DNA of 64,000 nucleotides from Ectothiorhodospira shaposhnikovii (GTDB taxonomy: Bacteria; Pseudomonadota; Gammaproteobacteria; Ectothiorhodospirales; Ectothiorhodospiraceae). The notes beneath the pieces are model-generated. The model had not been told where the DNA came from, made no database searches, and worked only from the letters and a program-made list of their open reading frames with translations. A program made the translations under genes and the position numbers. Every line of letters begins with the position of its first letter. Position 1 is the first letter of the stretch. Below are positions 40,136-48,170 of the stretch, in pieces. The stretch lies in NCBI RefSeq assembly GCF_022227765.1, contig NZ_JAJMLZ010000001.1, positions 1 through 64,000 of the forward strand, read 5' to 3'.

Positions 40136-42493
40136 ATGAATGAGAAAGCCCGTGAGAATGTGATCGCCTTCAACGCCGCGGCGCGGCGCGGCGGCCAGCA
40201 GGCCGCCCCCTTCCAGATTCTCGGCCGTTGCCGGAACCTGGCCTCCCGTCACGTGGAGCCTCTGCTCAAGGAAATGCTGGACGGTGCCGACGATGCGCTG
40301 TTCAGGCTGGCGGAAAAGGCCGAGGACAATCGCTCCCAGACCACTTTCTTTGATGCCATGCGCGCCCTGCGTCGTCAGCGTTCCACCATGGAAAGCGAGT
40401 ATGTGACCCAGATTGCGCGGGTATTCGATGCCTGCATGCGCCCAGGCCCCGGTGGCTGGAAAACGGCCCCGGCCTCCACGGATGAACTCTCCCTGGTGGC
40501 CTCCGATGAGCTGGAGGAGAATCTGGCCATCGAGGGCATGGTGGCGAAGGTGCGTCGCATCAGCGAGGCCGAGCTCCATGCGGTGCGTCGGCGTCTGGGA
40601 GCGGTGATGGACCGCCCCGGCCTCGGGGAAGACGACAATCCCCTCGACCCCAAGGCTTTCTGTCATGCCTTTCGGGATGCGATGCACGTGCTGGATGTGG
40701 ATATCCGGATCAGGCTGATCATCTACAAGTTGTTCGACCAGTTCGTGATCGGCCATCTGCCGCCTCTGTATCAGGAGGTCAATCGCTATCTGCAGGAGAT
40801 GGGGATCCTGCCGGATCTGCGGCCGGAGGGCCGGTTTTCCGCGCCCGCCGCAACCGGTGGTACCGCGCGGGACGAGGCGGCCGAAAGAGGCGGGTGGTCG
40901 GCACCGGCGCAGGAGCCTGCCGGCGGGACTTCCGGCGAGGAGGGAGATCTCTTGCTGCTGCTGGAAAGGTTGGCCCGTGGTGGGGGAGGCTACCCGTCGG
41001 CGACCGGTCATCACCCGGGCGGTACCGCGGTCGGCAGACCGGTTTCGGGTCCCGGGACCGCCATCACCACGGCGGACGCCGGAGCCCTGCTGTCGGCATT
41101 GTCCGCCATTCCTCTCAACCAGCTTGCCGTCGAGGGACGCACCGTGCCCGTTGCGGATCTCAAGGGGGCGGTGATCACCGCGCTCAACCCCGACGGCGGC
41201 CAGGCGGTGGCCATCAACCGGACCGACGAATCGGCCATCGACATCGTCTCCATGCTGTTCGAGTTCGTCTTCGATGACCCGGCACTGCCCGCGCCCATCA
41301 AGGAGCTGATCGGTCGCCTGCAGATCCCCCTGCTGAAAGTGGCCATCCTCGACAAGAGTTTCTTCAGCCGCAAGCGCCATCCCGCCCGTCGCCTCCTCAG
41401 TGAGCTGTCCCGAGCCGGCGTGGGCTGGTCCGAGTCGTCCGATGAGGGGGGTGAGCTGCGAGCCAGGATCGAGTCGGTGGTGGAGCGTCTGCTGGATGAG
41501 TTCGAGGATGACGTGGGTCTGTTCGAAGAGGTCTTGGCGGACTTCCAGTCCTTTTGTGCCTCCCAGGCCGAACGGGCCGGCCGTCGGGAGGAGGAAACGG
41601 CTCAGGTCGCCCAGGGGCGTGAACAGTTACTGGTGGCCAAGGCCGTGGCCGGTGAAGCCATCGAGCATGTTCTGGACGGCCAGAGCTTGCCGCCGGCCGT
41701 CCACCGCCTGCTGGAGGGTACCTGGAAGGACTTGTTGGTGCTGATCCATCTCAGGCACGGGGAACACGGTCCCCTCTGGCAGAAGGCCCTGAACGTGGCG
41801 TCACTGTTGGTCTGGAGCCTGATTCCCAAGCAGGGCGAGGAGGAACGGGAGCAGTTGACCCGGTTGTTGCCTTCCCTGCTCAAGTCCCTTCAGGAGGGCA
41901 TGAACCGGATGTCCCTGCCGCAGGCCGAGCAGCAGGAGATCCTCGGGATGCTGGCCGCCGAGCATACGCGCATGGTGAAGGAGAAGATGTCCGGGGGGAG
42001 TGCATCGACGGTGCCCGTCGTCTCCGGTGAGGCCTCCGCCGAAATTGTCGCCGAATCTTCCCCCGTCACGGCGGATCCTGTCCCCACGGATGGGCGCAGT
42101 TTCATGGCCCGCAAGGTGGCGGAAATCAATCAGCGCATCGCCGAGGGGTGTTTCCAGGTCTTTCCCGATGAATCACCCGCCGGGGGGGATGCCGAGTCCG
42201 CGACCGTGGATGATCTGCACCTGCTCACGGCCCGGGAACTCAGCGAGGGCACCTGGCTGGAGATCGAGGATGAGGAACTGGGCAAGACCCGGCGCATGAA
42301 ACTGTCCTGGAAGAGCCTGATCAGCGGCAAGTACTTCTTCGTCAATCAGCAGGGACTCAAGGTGCGGGAAATGACGGTACATGCCCTGGCGGCGGAATTT
42401 CGTGCCGGTCGTGCCCGCGTCATCGAGGACGTGCCTGTGTTCGACCGGGCCATCAGTCGGTTGATGGCGCAGTTGAAAGAGAACCCGGGTTGA
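40136..42493 (+). CDS. DUF1631 family protein
   Basis: A 785-residue predicted cytoplasmic protein of the DUF1631 family, function unknown. The body is largely helical and charged. A Gly/Pro-rich low-complexity stretch lies near residues 235-305. The C-terminal region (about 690-785) is beta-rich, with LEIEDEELGKTRRMKLSW and ISGKYFFVNQQGLKVREMT, recalling a PilZ-like barrel, though I see no clear RxxxR c-di-GMP motif. ATG 40136 is preferred to the GTG at 40127. Its divergent HDOD neighbour hints at a signalling role. Confidence 0.82.
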   Translation: MNEKARENVIAFNAAARRGGQQAAPFQILGRCRNLASRHVEPLLKEMLDGADDALFRLAEKAEDNRSQTTFFDAMRALRRQRSTMESEYVTQIARVFDACMRPGPGGWKTAPASTDELSLVASDELEENLAIEGMVAKVRRISEAELHAVRRRLGAVMDRPGLGEDDNPLDPKAFCHAFRDAMHVLDVDIRIRLIIYKLFDQFVIGHLPPLYQEVNRYLQEMGILPDLRPEGRFSAPAATGGTARDEAAERGGWSAPAQEPAGGTSGEEGDLLLLLERLARGGGGYPSATGHHPGGTAVGRPVSGPGTAITTADAGALLSALSAIPLNQLAVEGRTVPVADLKGAVITALNPDGGQAVAINRTDESAIDIVSMLFEFVFDDPALPAPIKELIGRLQIPLLKVAILDKSFFSRKRHPARRLLSELSRAGVGWSESSDEGGELRARIESVVERLLDEFEDDVGLFEEVLADFQSFCASQAERAGRREEETAQVAQGREQLLVAKAVAGEAIEHVLDGQSLPPAVHRLLEGTWKDLLVLIHLRHGEHGPLWQKALNVASLLVWSLIPKQGEEEREQLTRLLPSLLKSLQEGMNRMSLPQAEQQEILGMLAAEHTRMVKEKMSGGSASTVPVVSGEASAEIVAESSPVTADPVPTDGRSFMARKVAEINQRIAEGCFQVFPDESPAGGDAESATVDDLHLLTARELSEGTWLEIEDEELGKTRRMKLSWKSLISGKYFFVNQQGLKVREMTVHALAAEFRAGRARVIEDVPVFDRAISRLMAQLKENPG

Positions 42494-42505
42494 TCTTCGG
42501 TCCCC

Positions 42506-42529
42506 GGGCGCCGTTCGTCGGTGGCGCCC
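42506..42529 (+). terminator. weak hairpin after the DUF1631 gene
   Basis: GGGCGCC and GGCGCCC form a 7-bp stem with a 10-base loop, 12 bases after the stop codon. The nearest T-rich bases come about 14 bases later, so termination strength is doubtful. Confidence 0.35.
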
Positions 42530-42591
42530 CCGGCGCTATTGTGGTTTTATAGGCGGGTTTTTCCCTCGCAACCACAAGGGTGTCCGGAATC

Positions 42592-43752
42592 ATGGTGACC
42601 AAGAACCGTTCTCCGTACCGCGCCGTACTGCTGATCCTCGTGTTGATCTGCGGGATGGTGGCCCCCGCGATGGCCGCCGAACCGATCCGGATCGGCGCCC
42701 TGGTGTCCGCCACCGGGCCGGCCTCCTTTCTGGGGGACCCCGAACTCAAGACCCTGGAAATGTATGTGGAGCGCATCAACGCGTCGGGCGGCGTCATCGG
42801 CAGGCCCCTGCGTCTGTTCCACTACGATGACGGCGGCAACGCCAACGAGGCCCGCAACTTCGCCAATCGCCTGCTGCGTTCCGACCGGGTGGACCTGATC
42901 ATCGGCGGCAGTACCACCGGCACCACCATGGCCGCCGTGCCCCTGGTGGAACGGGCCGGTCGTCCCATGATCTCCATGGCCGGCGCCCTGGTGATCACCG
43001 AGCCGGTCCGCCCCTGGATCTTCAAGACCCCGCAGTCCGACCGCATGGCCGCCGAACGGGTGCTGGCCGACATGCAATCCCGCGGCATCACCGGTATCGG
43101 CCTCATTTCGGGCACCGACGGTTTCGGCCGTTCCGGCCGGGAGCAGACCCTGGCGGTGGCCGCCGATTTCGGCATTCAGGTGCTGGCGGATCAGACCTAT
43201 GGTCCCCAGGACACGGACATGACCGCCCAGCTCACCCGGATCCGCAACACCCCGGGCGTGCAGGCCGTATTCAACTTCGGTTTCGGTCAGGGGCCCGCCA
43301 TCGTCACCCGCAACTATGCCCATCTGGGGATCGAACTGCCCTTCTATCAGTCCCACGGCGTGGCCTCCGACCGCTTCCTGGATCTGGCCGGTTCCGCCGC
43401 CGAAGGGGTGCGCCTGCCGGCTTCCGCCCTGCTGGTCCCCGACGCCCTGCCCGATGATGACCCGCAAAAGCAGGTGGTGCAGGATTACAAGGCCGCCTAC
43501 GAGGCCCGCTGGAACCTGTCGGTGTCCACTTTCGGCGGCTATGCCTACGACGCCCTGATGCTGGCGGTGGCCGCCATCGAGGCCGCCGGCACCACCGAGC
43601 CCGAGGCGGTCCGTTCCGCCCTGGAGCAGATCCAGGGTCATGTGGGGGTCACCGGCATATTCAACATGTCACCGGATGACCACAACGGCCTGGCGCCCGA
43701 GTCCTTCCGCCTGCTGGAAGTCCGTGACGGACAGTGGGTACTGGTTGACTGA
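42592..43752 (+). CDS. livK: branched-chain amino acid-type ABC transporter substrate-binding protein
   Basis: Periplasmic binding protein of the LivJ/LivK (type I, Leu/Ile/Val) class. The 386-residue product has a signal peptide (hydrophobic to about residue 28, cleavage after AMA). IRIGALVSATGPASFLG near the mature start is typical of Liv/urea/amide binders. The true ligand is not known: the class also binds amides, urea and aromatic acids. It leads the five-gene transporter cluster livK-H-M-G-(HHE-F); GGAAT before ATG 42592 is a modest ribosome site. Confidence 0.88.
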   Translation: MVTKNRSPYRAVLLILVLICGMVAPAMAAEPIRIGALVSATGPASFLGDPELKTLEMYVERINASGGVIGRPLRLFHYDDGGNANEARNFANRLLRSDRVDLIIGGSTTGTTMAAVPLVERAGRPMISMAGALVITEPVRPWIFKTPQSDRMAAERVLADMQSRGITGIGLISGTDGFGRSGREQTLAVAADFGIQVLADQTYGPQDTDMTAQLTRIRNTPGVQAVFNFGFGQGPAIVTRNYAHLGIELPFYQSHGVASDRFLDLAGSAAEGVRLPASALLVPDALPDDDPQKQVVQDYKAAYEARWNLSVSTFGGYAYDALMLAVAAIEAAGTTEPEAVRSALEQIQGHVGVTGIFNMSPDDHNGLAPESFRLLEVRDGQWVLVD

Positions 43753-43827
43753 TCGTCCGGGGGGCGGACGCGTGCCGCCCCTCCCCGTGACTCACTTTCC
43801 CGACACAACATCCACTCTGGTTCATTC

Positions 43828-44703
43828 ATGTTTGCCGAGTTTCTCCAGTACCTCTTTTCGGGCGTCACCATCGGCGCCACCTATGCCCTGGTGGCCCTGG
43901 GTTTCACCCTGGTCTACAACGCCAGCCATGTGATCAATTTCGCCCAGGGTGAGTTCCTCATGATCGGCGGCATGTCCACGGTCTCCCTGCTGGCCATGGG
44001 GGTGCCTCTGCCGCTGGCCATCGCCATGGCCGTGGCCCTGGCGGCCGTGCTGGGGGTGGCGTTGCACAAGCTGGCCATCGCCCCCGCCCGCAAGGCGGAC
44101 GTGATCACCCTGATCATCATCACCATCGGGGCTTCCATCTTCCTGCGCGGGCTGGCGCAGATCATCTGGGGCAAGGAATTTCATGCCATGCCCAGCTTCA
44201 GTGCCACGGAGTCGGTGAACGTGCTGGGTGCCGTCATGTACACCCAGAGCCTGTGGGTGCTGGCGGTGGCCGGTGTCCTGGTCCTGCTGCTGGCCCTGTT
44301 CTTTACCCGTACCCTGATGGGCAAGGCCATCCTGGCCACTTCCATGAACCCCGGGGCGGCCCGCCTGATGGGGATCCGCACCCAGTTCGTGCTCATGCTG
44401 GCCTTCATGCTGGCGGCGGTTCTGGGGGCCATGGCCGGGATCATGGTGGCTCCCGTCACTCTGACCGCCTATGACATCGGCATCATGCTGGGGCTCAAGG
44501 GTTTTGTGGCCGCGGCCATCGGCGGCATGGGCAGCGGAGTGGGGGCTGTGGTGGGCGGTCTTTTGCTGGGGATTGCCGAGGCCATGACCGCGGGCTACAT
44601 CTCCTCCGACTACAAGGATGCGGTGGCCTTTCTGCTGATCCTGTTGATCCTGTTCTTCATGCCCCGCGGTCTGTTCGGTGCTCGTGTGGCGGAGCGTGTC
44701 TGA
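43828..44703 (+). CDS. livH: branched-chain amino acid-type ABC transporter permease LivH
   Basis: Inner-membrane permease of 291 residues with about eight helices. It begins with the LivH pattern FLQYLFSGVTIGATYALVAL and FTLVYNASHVINFAQGEF. The conserved ALRLMGI-type loop appears as NPGAARLMGIRT near residue 176. It forms the translocation pore with LivM. The stop overlaps the livM start (TGATG). Confidence 0.93.
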   Translation: MFAEFLQYLFSGVTIGATYALVALGFTLVYNASHVINFAQGEFLMIGGMSTVSLLAMGVPLPLAIAMAVALAAVLGVALHKLAIAPARKADVITLIIITIGASIFLRGLAQIIWGKEFHAMPSFSATESVNVLGAVMYTQSLWVLAVAGVLVLLLALFFTRTLMGKAILATSMNPGAARLMGIRTQFVLMLAFMLAAVLGAMAGIMVAPVTLTAYDIGIMLGLKGFVAAAIGGMGSGVGAVVGGLLLGIAEAMTAGYISSDYKDAVAFLLILLILFFMPRGLFGARVAERV

Positions 44704-45719
44704 TGGCGTTGCGACTGCCTGAACGCGTGCCGGGCCTGCCGGTGCTGGCCCTGGTGCTCCTGCTGGTGCCCCTGTTCCTGGGTAACGAATTTCACCTGGA
44801 CATCGCCACCCAGATCGCCCTGATCGCCGCCACCGTGGTGGGCCTGAACCTTCTGGTGGGCTACGGCGGTCAGGTGAGCCTGGGTCATGCGGCCTTCTTC
44901 GGCATGGGGGCCTATGCCAGTGCCATTCTCACCGGCACCTATGGCTGGACCTCGATCCCGGCGCTGCTTTGCGGCGCGCTGCTGGTGGCTGTCCTGGCCT
45001 GGACCCTGGGACGTCCCATCCTGCGGCTCAAGGGACACTATCTGTCCATGGCCACCCTGGGCATGGGCATCATCATCGCCATCGTCATCAACAACGAGGG
45101 CTGGCTCACCGGCGGACCTGACGGCCTGGCGGTGGAGCCCCTCACGGTGATGGGCGCCGAGCTGAGCATTTTCGATCATTACTCCCTGCTGGGTCTGGAA
45201 GTCTCCGGGGCGCTGCTCTGGTACGGCCTGGCGGCCCTGTTGTTGCTGCTGGCGGTCTGGATCGCCCAGAACCTGGTGGATTCACCCATCGGGCGGGCCC
45301 TGCGGGCAGTGCACGGTTCCGAGGTGGCGGCCCGGGTGGTGGGGGTGGATACTTCCCATTACAAGCTGCTGATCTTCGTGATCTCCGCGGTCTATGCCAG
45401 CGTCATGGGCAGTTTCTATGCCCATTACACCGGTTTCATCACCCCCCAGGTGGCGTCCTTCGAGCATTCCATCGAACTCATCACCATGGTGGTGCTGGGA
45501 GGCATGGCCTCCACCTACGGCGTCATCCTGGGCGCGGTGCTGCTGATGCTGCTGCCCCAGTTGCTGACGGATTTTCAGGACTACGAGATGATGATGTTCG
45601 GCCTGATCCTGATGCTGACCATGATCTTCATGCCCAAGGGGCTATTGCCCACCCTGAGCGAGGCCGTCAGGCGTCTGCGGCCGCGGCCGGCCTCCGCCCC
45701 GGCGTCCGGGCAGGAGTAG
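44703..45719 (+). CDS. livM: branched-chain amino acid-type ABC transporter permease LivM
   Basis: Second permease, 338 residues, with about nine to ten hydrophobic segments. The LivM pattern LNLLVGYGGQVSLGHAAFFG is near residues 42-61 and GRALRAVHGSEVAARVVGVD near 198-217. It ends with a short Arg/Pro/Ala-rich cytoplasmic tail. livG begins 4 bases after the stop, with a GGAG ribosome site spanning the stop codon. Confidence 0.93.
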   Translation: MALRLPERVPGLPVLALVLLLVPLFLGNEFHLDIATQIALIAATVVGLNLLVGYGGQVSLGHAAFFGMGAYASAILTGTYGWTSIPALLCGALLVAVLAWTLGRPILRLKGHYLSMATLGMGIIIAIVINNEGWLTGGPDGLAVEPLTVMGAELSIFDHYSLLGLEVSGALLWYGLAALLLLLAVWIAQNLVDSPIGRALRAVHGSEVAARVVGVDTSHYKLLIFVISAVYASVMGSFYAHYTGFITPQVASFEHSIELITMVVLGGMASTYGVILGAVLLMLLPQLLTDFQDYEMMMFGLILMLTMIFMPKGLLPTLSEAVRRLRPRPASAPASGQE

Positions 45720-45723
45720 GAGC

Positions 45724-46533
45724 ATGAATCAGAGCGTGCAACAGACCGAAACGTCCCGTGACGACACCGCCCGGCCGGCCCCTCTGCTGGAAGTCCGGGG
45801 CCTTGGCAAGGCCTTTGGCGGCGTCCATGCGGTGGATGACCTGAGCTTCCGGATCCTGCCAGGAGAAGTCTATGCGGTGATCGGACCCAACGGGGCCGGC
45901 AAGACCACCCTGTTCAATCTCATCACCGGCCTGTACCAGCCTGATCAGGGGGAAATCTCCCTTAAAGGTGAAGCGGTGCAGGGATTGCCACCGGAGCGCC
46001 TAGCGCGGCTGGGCATGTCCCGGACCTTCCAGAACCTGCAGATTTGCATGAACATGACCGCCCTGGAAAACGTCATGCTGGGCCGGCATCTGCATCTCAA
46101 GCGCAATTTCCTGGCGGCCCTGCTGCGCTGGCCCAGTCTGCGGGCCAGTGAGCGGACCTGCCGGGCGCAGGCGGAGGAACTGATCCGGTTCGTCGGCTGC
46201 GGCGACTATGTGGATGCCGATGCCGCCGCCATGCCCTACGGTGCCCTCAAGCGCCTGGAGATCGCCCGCGCCCTGGCCACCCAGCCCTCCATCCTGCTGC
46301 TGGACGAACCGGCGGCGGGGTTGAACTCCACCGAGACCGCCGCCCTGGAACAGCTCATCCGCAAGGTGGCGGCCGGCGGCATCACCGTGGTCCTGGTGGA
46401 GCACGACATGAAACTGGTGATGTCGATTTCCGACCGGGTGCTGGTGCTGGATTACGGCCGCAAGTTGGCCGAGGGCACGCCCCGGGAAATCCGCGACAAC
46501 CCGGACGTGATCGCCGCCTACCTGGGCGGCTAG
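45724..46533 (+). CDS. livG: branched-chain amino acid-type ABC transporter ATPase LivG
   Basis: Cytoplasmic ABC ATPase of 269 residues. Walker A GPNGAGKTT near residue 57, signature-region YGALKRLEIARALAT, Walker B ILLLDEPAAGLN and a switch histidine (VLVEHDMKL) are all present. The long insert between Walker A and the signature (about residues 115-150) is normal for LivG. It pairs with the LivF domain of the next gene, 37 bases downstream. Confidence 0.93.
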   Translation: MNQSVQQTETSRDDTARPAPLLEVRGLGKAFGGVHAVDDLSFRILPGEVYAVIGPNGAGKTTLFNLITGLYQPDQGEISLKGEAVQGLPPERLARLGMSRTFQNLQICMNMTALENVMLGRHLHLKRNFLAALLRWPSLRASERTCRAQAEELIRFVGCGDYVDADAAAMPYGALKRLEIARALATQPSILLLDEPAAGLNSTETAALEQLIRKVAAGGITVVLVEHDMKLVMSISDRVLVLDYGRKLAEGTPREIRDNPDVIAAYLGG

Positions 46534-46570
46534 TTCCGACCACGTACCCCTCATTGCCAGCCGGAATCCC

Positions 46571-47917
46571 ATGACCGAGCATCGCCACGATCCCCGCGAA
46601 CAGGCCGTCCACATCATCACCCGGGAACATCTGAACCTGTGGCGCATCATCCTGTTGCTGGAGCGTCTGCAAAAGGATATCGATGATGAGGCCCAGGCCC
46701 CGGACGAGGTCCTGATCAACGCCATCCTGGACTATTTCGAGCACTTCTCTGAACGGGTGCAGAGTCGTCCCAACGAGATCCTGCTGTTCCAGTGCCTGCG
46801 GGCACGGGCCCCCGAGGGCATTCCCGCGTTGGACGAGCTGGAACAGGACTACCTCACCGCCCATGACGCCCTGCAGCGTCTGCGCACCCTGTTGCACGAG
46901 AGCCTGGACGACTGGCCGCGGGGCAGGGACCCCTTCATCCAGGCCATGTTCCGGTTCACCCAGACCCTGCGTCGCCACGTCCTGCAGGAGGAACGGGTGC
47001 TCATCCCCCAGGCCCGGGCATTGCTGGACGAGTCGGACTGGGAGCGGATCGCCCAGGCCAAGGATCAGTACGACGATCCCCTGTTCGGCGAGCGGGTACG
47101 GGAGGAGTTCAAGGAACTGCGCCACCGCATCATCAACATGGCCCCCGAGCACGTGGGCGGGCTGGGTATCGATCACCCCCGGCGCCTGGACCCGGCACCG
47201 GCCCGGGAGGCCCTGCTGGAGGTGCGGGGCCTGGTCACCTCCTATGGTCGTATCGAGGTGCTGCATGAAGTGGACCTGACCATCTGCCGGGGCGAGATCG
47301 TCTCCCTGGTGGGGGCCAACGGCGCGGGCAAGAGCACCCTGCTCATGACCCTGTCCGGTCTGCAGCCGGTGGACCGGGGCGGACTGGCCTACGCCGGGGC
47401 GGACCTGACCCGTCTGCCGGCCCATCAGCGGGTGGCCATGGGCATCGTGCAGGTGCCCGAGGGGCGGCAGGTGTTCCGGGACCTGAGCGTGCACGACAAC
47501 CTGCGCCTGGGGGCCTTCACCCGCAAGGGTGGGGCGGAGGTGAACGAGGATCTGGAGCGGATCTACAACCGCTTCCCCATCCTGCGGCAGAAGCGCCATC
47601 AGCTGGCGGGGATGCTCTCCGGCGGGCAGCAGCAGATGCTGGCCATGGGGCGGGCCCTGATGGCCCGGCCCCGGCTGCTGCTGCTGGACGAGCCGAGCAT
47701 GGGGCTGGCGCCCCTGATCGTGGAAGAGATCTTCGACATCATCCGCGAGCTCAACGGCGAAGGGATCACCGTATTTCTGGTGGAGCAGAACGCCTCCCAG
47801 GCCCTGGCCATCTCCGACCGGGCCTATGTCCTGGAAGCGGGCAGGGTGGTGCTGGAAGGCGCCGGCCGCGACCTGCTGGAGGACGACAAGGTCAAGGCGG
47901 CGTATCTGGGCATCTGA
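46571..47917 (+). CDS. hemerythrin-like (HHE) domain fused to LivF ABC ATPase
   Basis: A 448-residue fusion; normal LivF is about 235 residues. Residues 10-190 form a four-helix hemerythrin/HHE domain with probable diiron ligands H20 (REHLNL), E69 (PNEILLF), H98 (TAHDAL), H136 and E140 (RRHVLQEE). The usual HHPKE segment of helix two reads SRPNE, so a ligand histidine appears lost. The tail DPLFGERVREEFKELRHRI is also HHE-like. Residues 215-448 are a full LivF: Walker A GANGAGKST (248-256), LSGGQQQMLAMGRAL, LLLLDEPSMGLAP. The frame is open throughout with no internal ribosome site evident at the junction. It is the fifth gene of the transporter cluster. Metal or gas control of uptake is an inference. 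Confidence 0.9.
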   Translation: MTEHRHDPREQAVHIITREHLNLWRIILLLERLQKDIDDEAQAPDEVLINAILDYFEHFSERVQSRPNEILLFQCLRARAPEGIPALDELEQDYLTAHDALQRLRTLLHESLDDWPRGRDPFIQAMFRFTQTLRRHVLQEERVLIPQARALLDESDWERIAQAKDQYDDPLFGERVREEFKELRHRIINMAPEHVGGLGIDHPRRLDPAPAREALLEVRGLVTSYGRIEVLHEVDLTICRGEIVSLVGANGAGKSTLLMTLSGLQPVDRGGLAYAGADLTRLPAHQRVAMGIVQVPEGRQVFRDLSVHDNLRLGAFTRKGGAEVNEDLERIYNRFPILRQKRHQLAGMLSGGQQQMLAMGRALMARPRLLLLDEPSMGLAPLIVEEIFDIIRELNGEGITVFLVEQNASQALAISDRAYVLEAGRVVLEGAGRDLLEDDKVKAAYLGI

Positions 47918-48032
47918 TGCTGTTGAGGATCAGGCCGCGTCTTGCATGGCTGCAAGTTCATAAAGGCGTGAAGAATCAGCAGGCTGTCATCATGATCGGC
48001 GAGGCTGCTACCTATCCAGATATCTGATCCGT

Positions 48033-48058
48033 GGACTCCCGCTTTCGCGGGAGTGACG
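48033..48058. repeat. half unit of the REPIN-like family
   Basis: GGACTCCCGC...GCGGGAGTGACG, the right half of the 71-bp element, lying apart from copy 3. It is in the 253-base gap between the HHE-LivF gene and the convergent proS. TTCCCGCCCGTCATTCCTGCCC at 48069-48090 is another degraded fragment in two parts. Confidence 0.65.
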
Positions 48059-48092
48059 ACCCGGTGAATTCCCGCCCGTCATTCCTGCCCCA

Positions 48093-48162
48093 GTCATTCC
48101 CGCGAAAGCGGGAATCCGGAGACGTGACAGAAAACCCTGGGCTCCCGCCGGGCGAGGGGGAC
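48093..48162. repeat. REPIN-like palindromic element, copy 3
   Basis: A 70-bp element with an intact left hairpin (ATTCCCGCGAAAGCGGGAAT) and a decayed right hairpin (GCTCCCGCCGGGCGAGGG). The central GACAGAAAACCCTGG is shared with copy 1, showing common descent beyond the hairpins. It ends 8 bases from the proS stop. Confidence 0.75.
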
Positions 48163-48170
48163 GGCTGATG

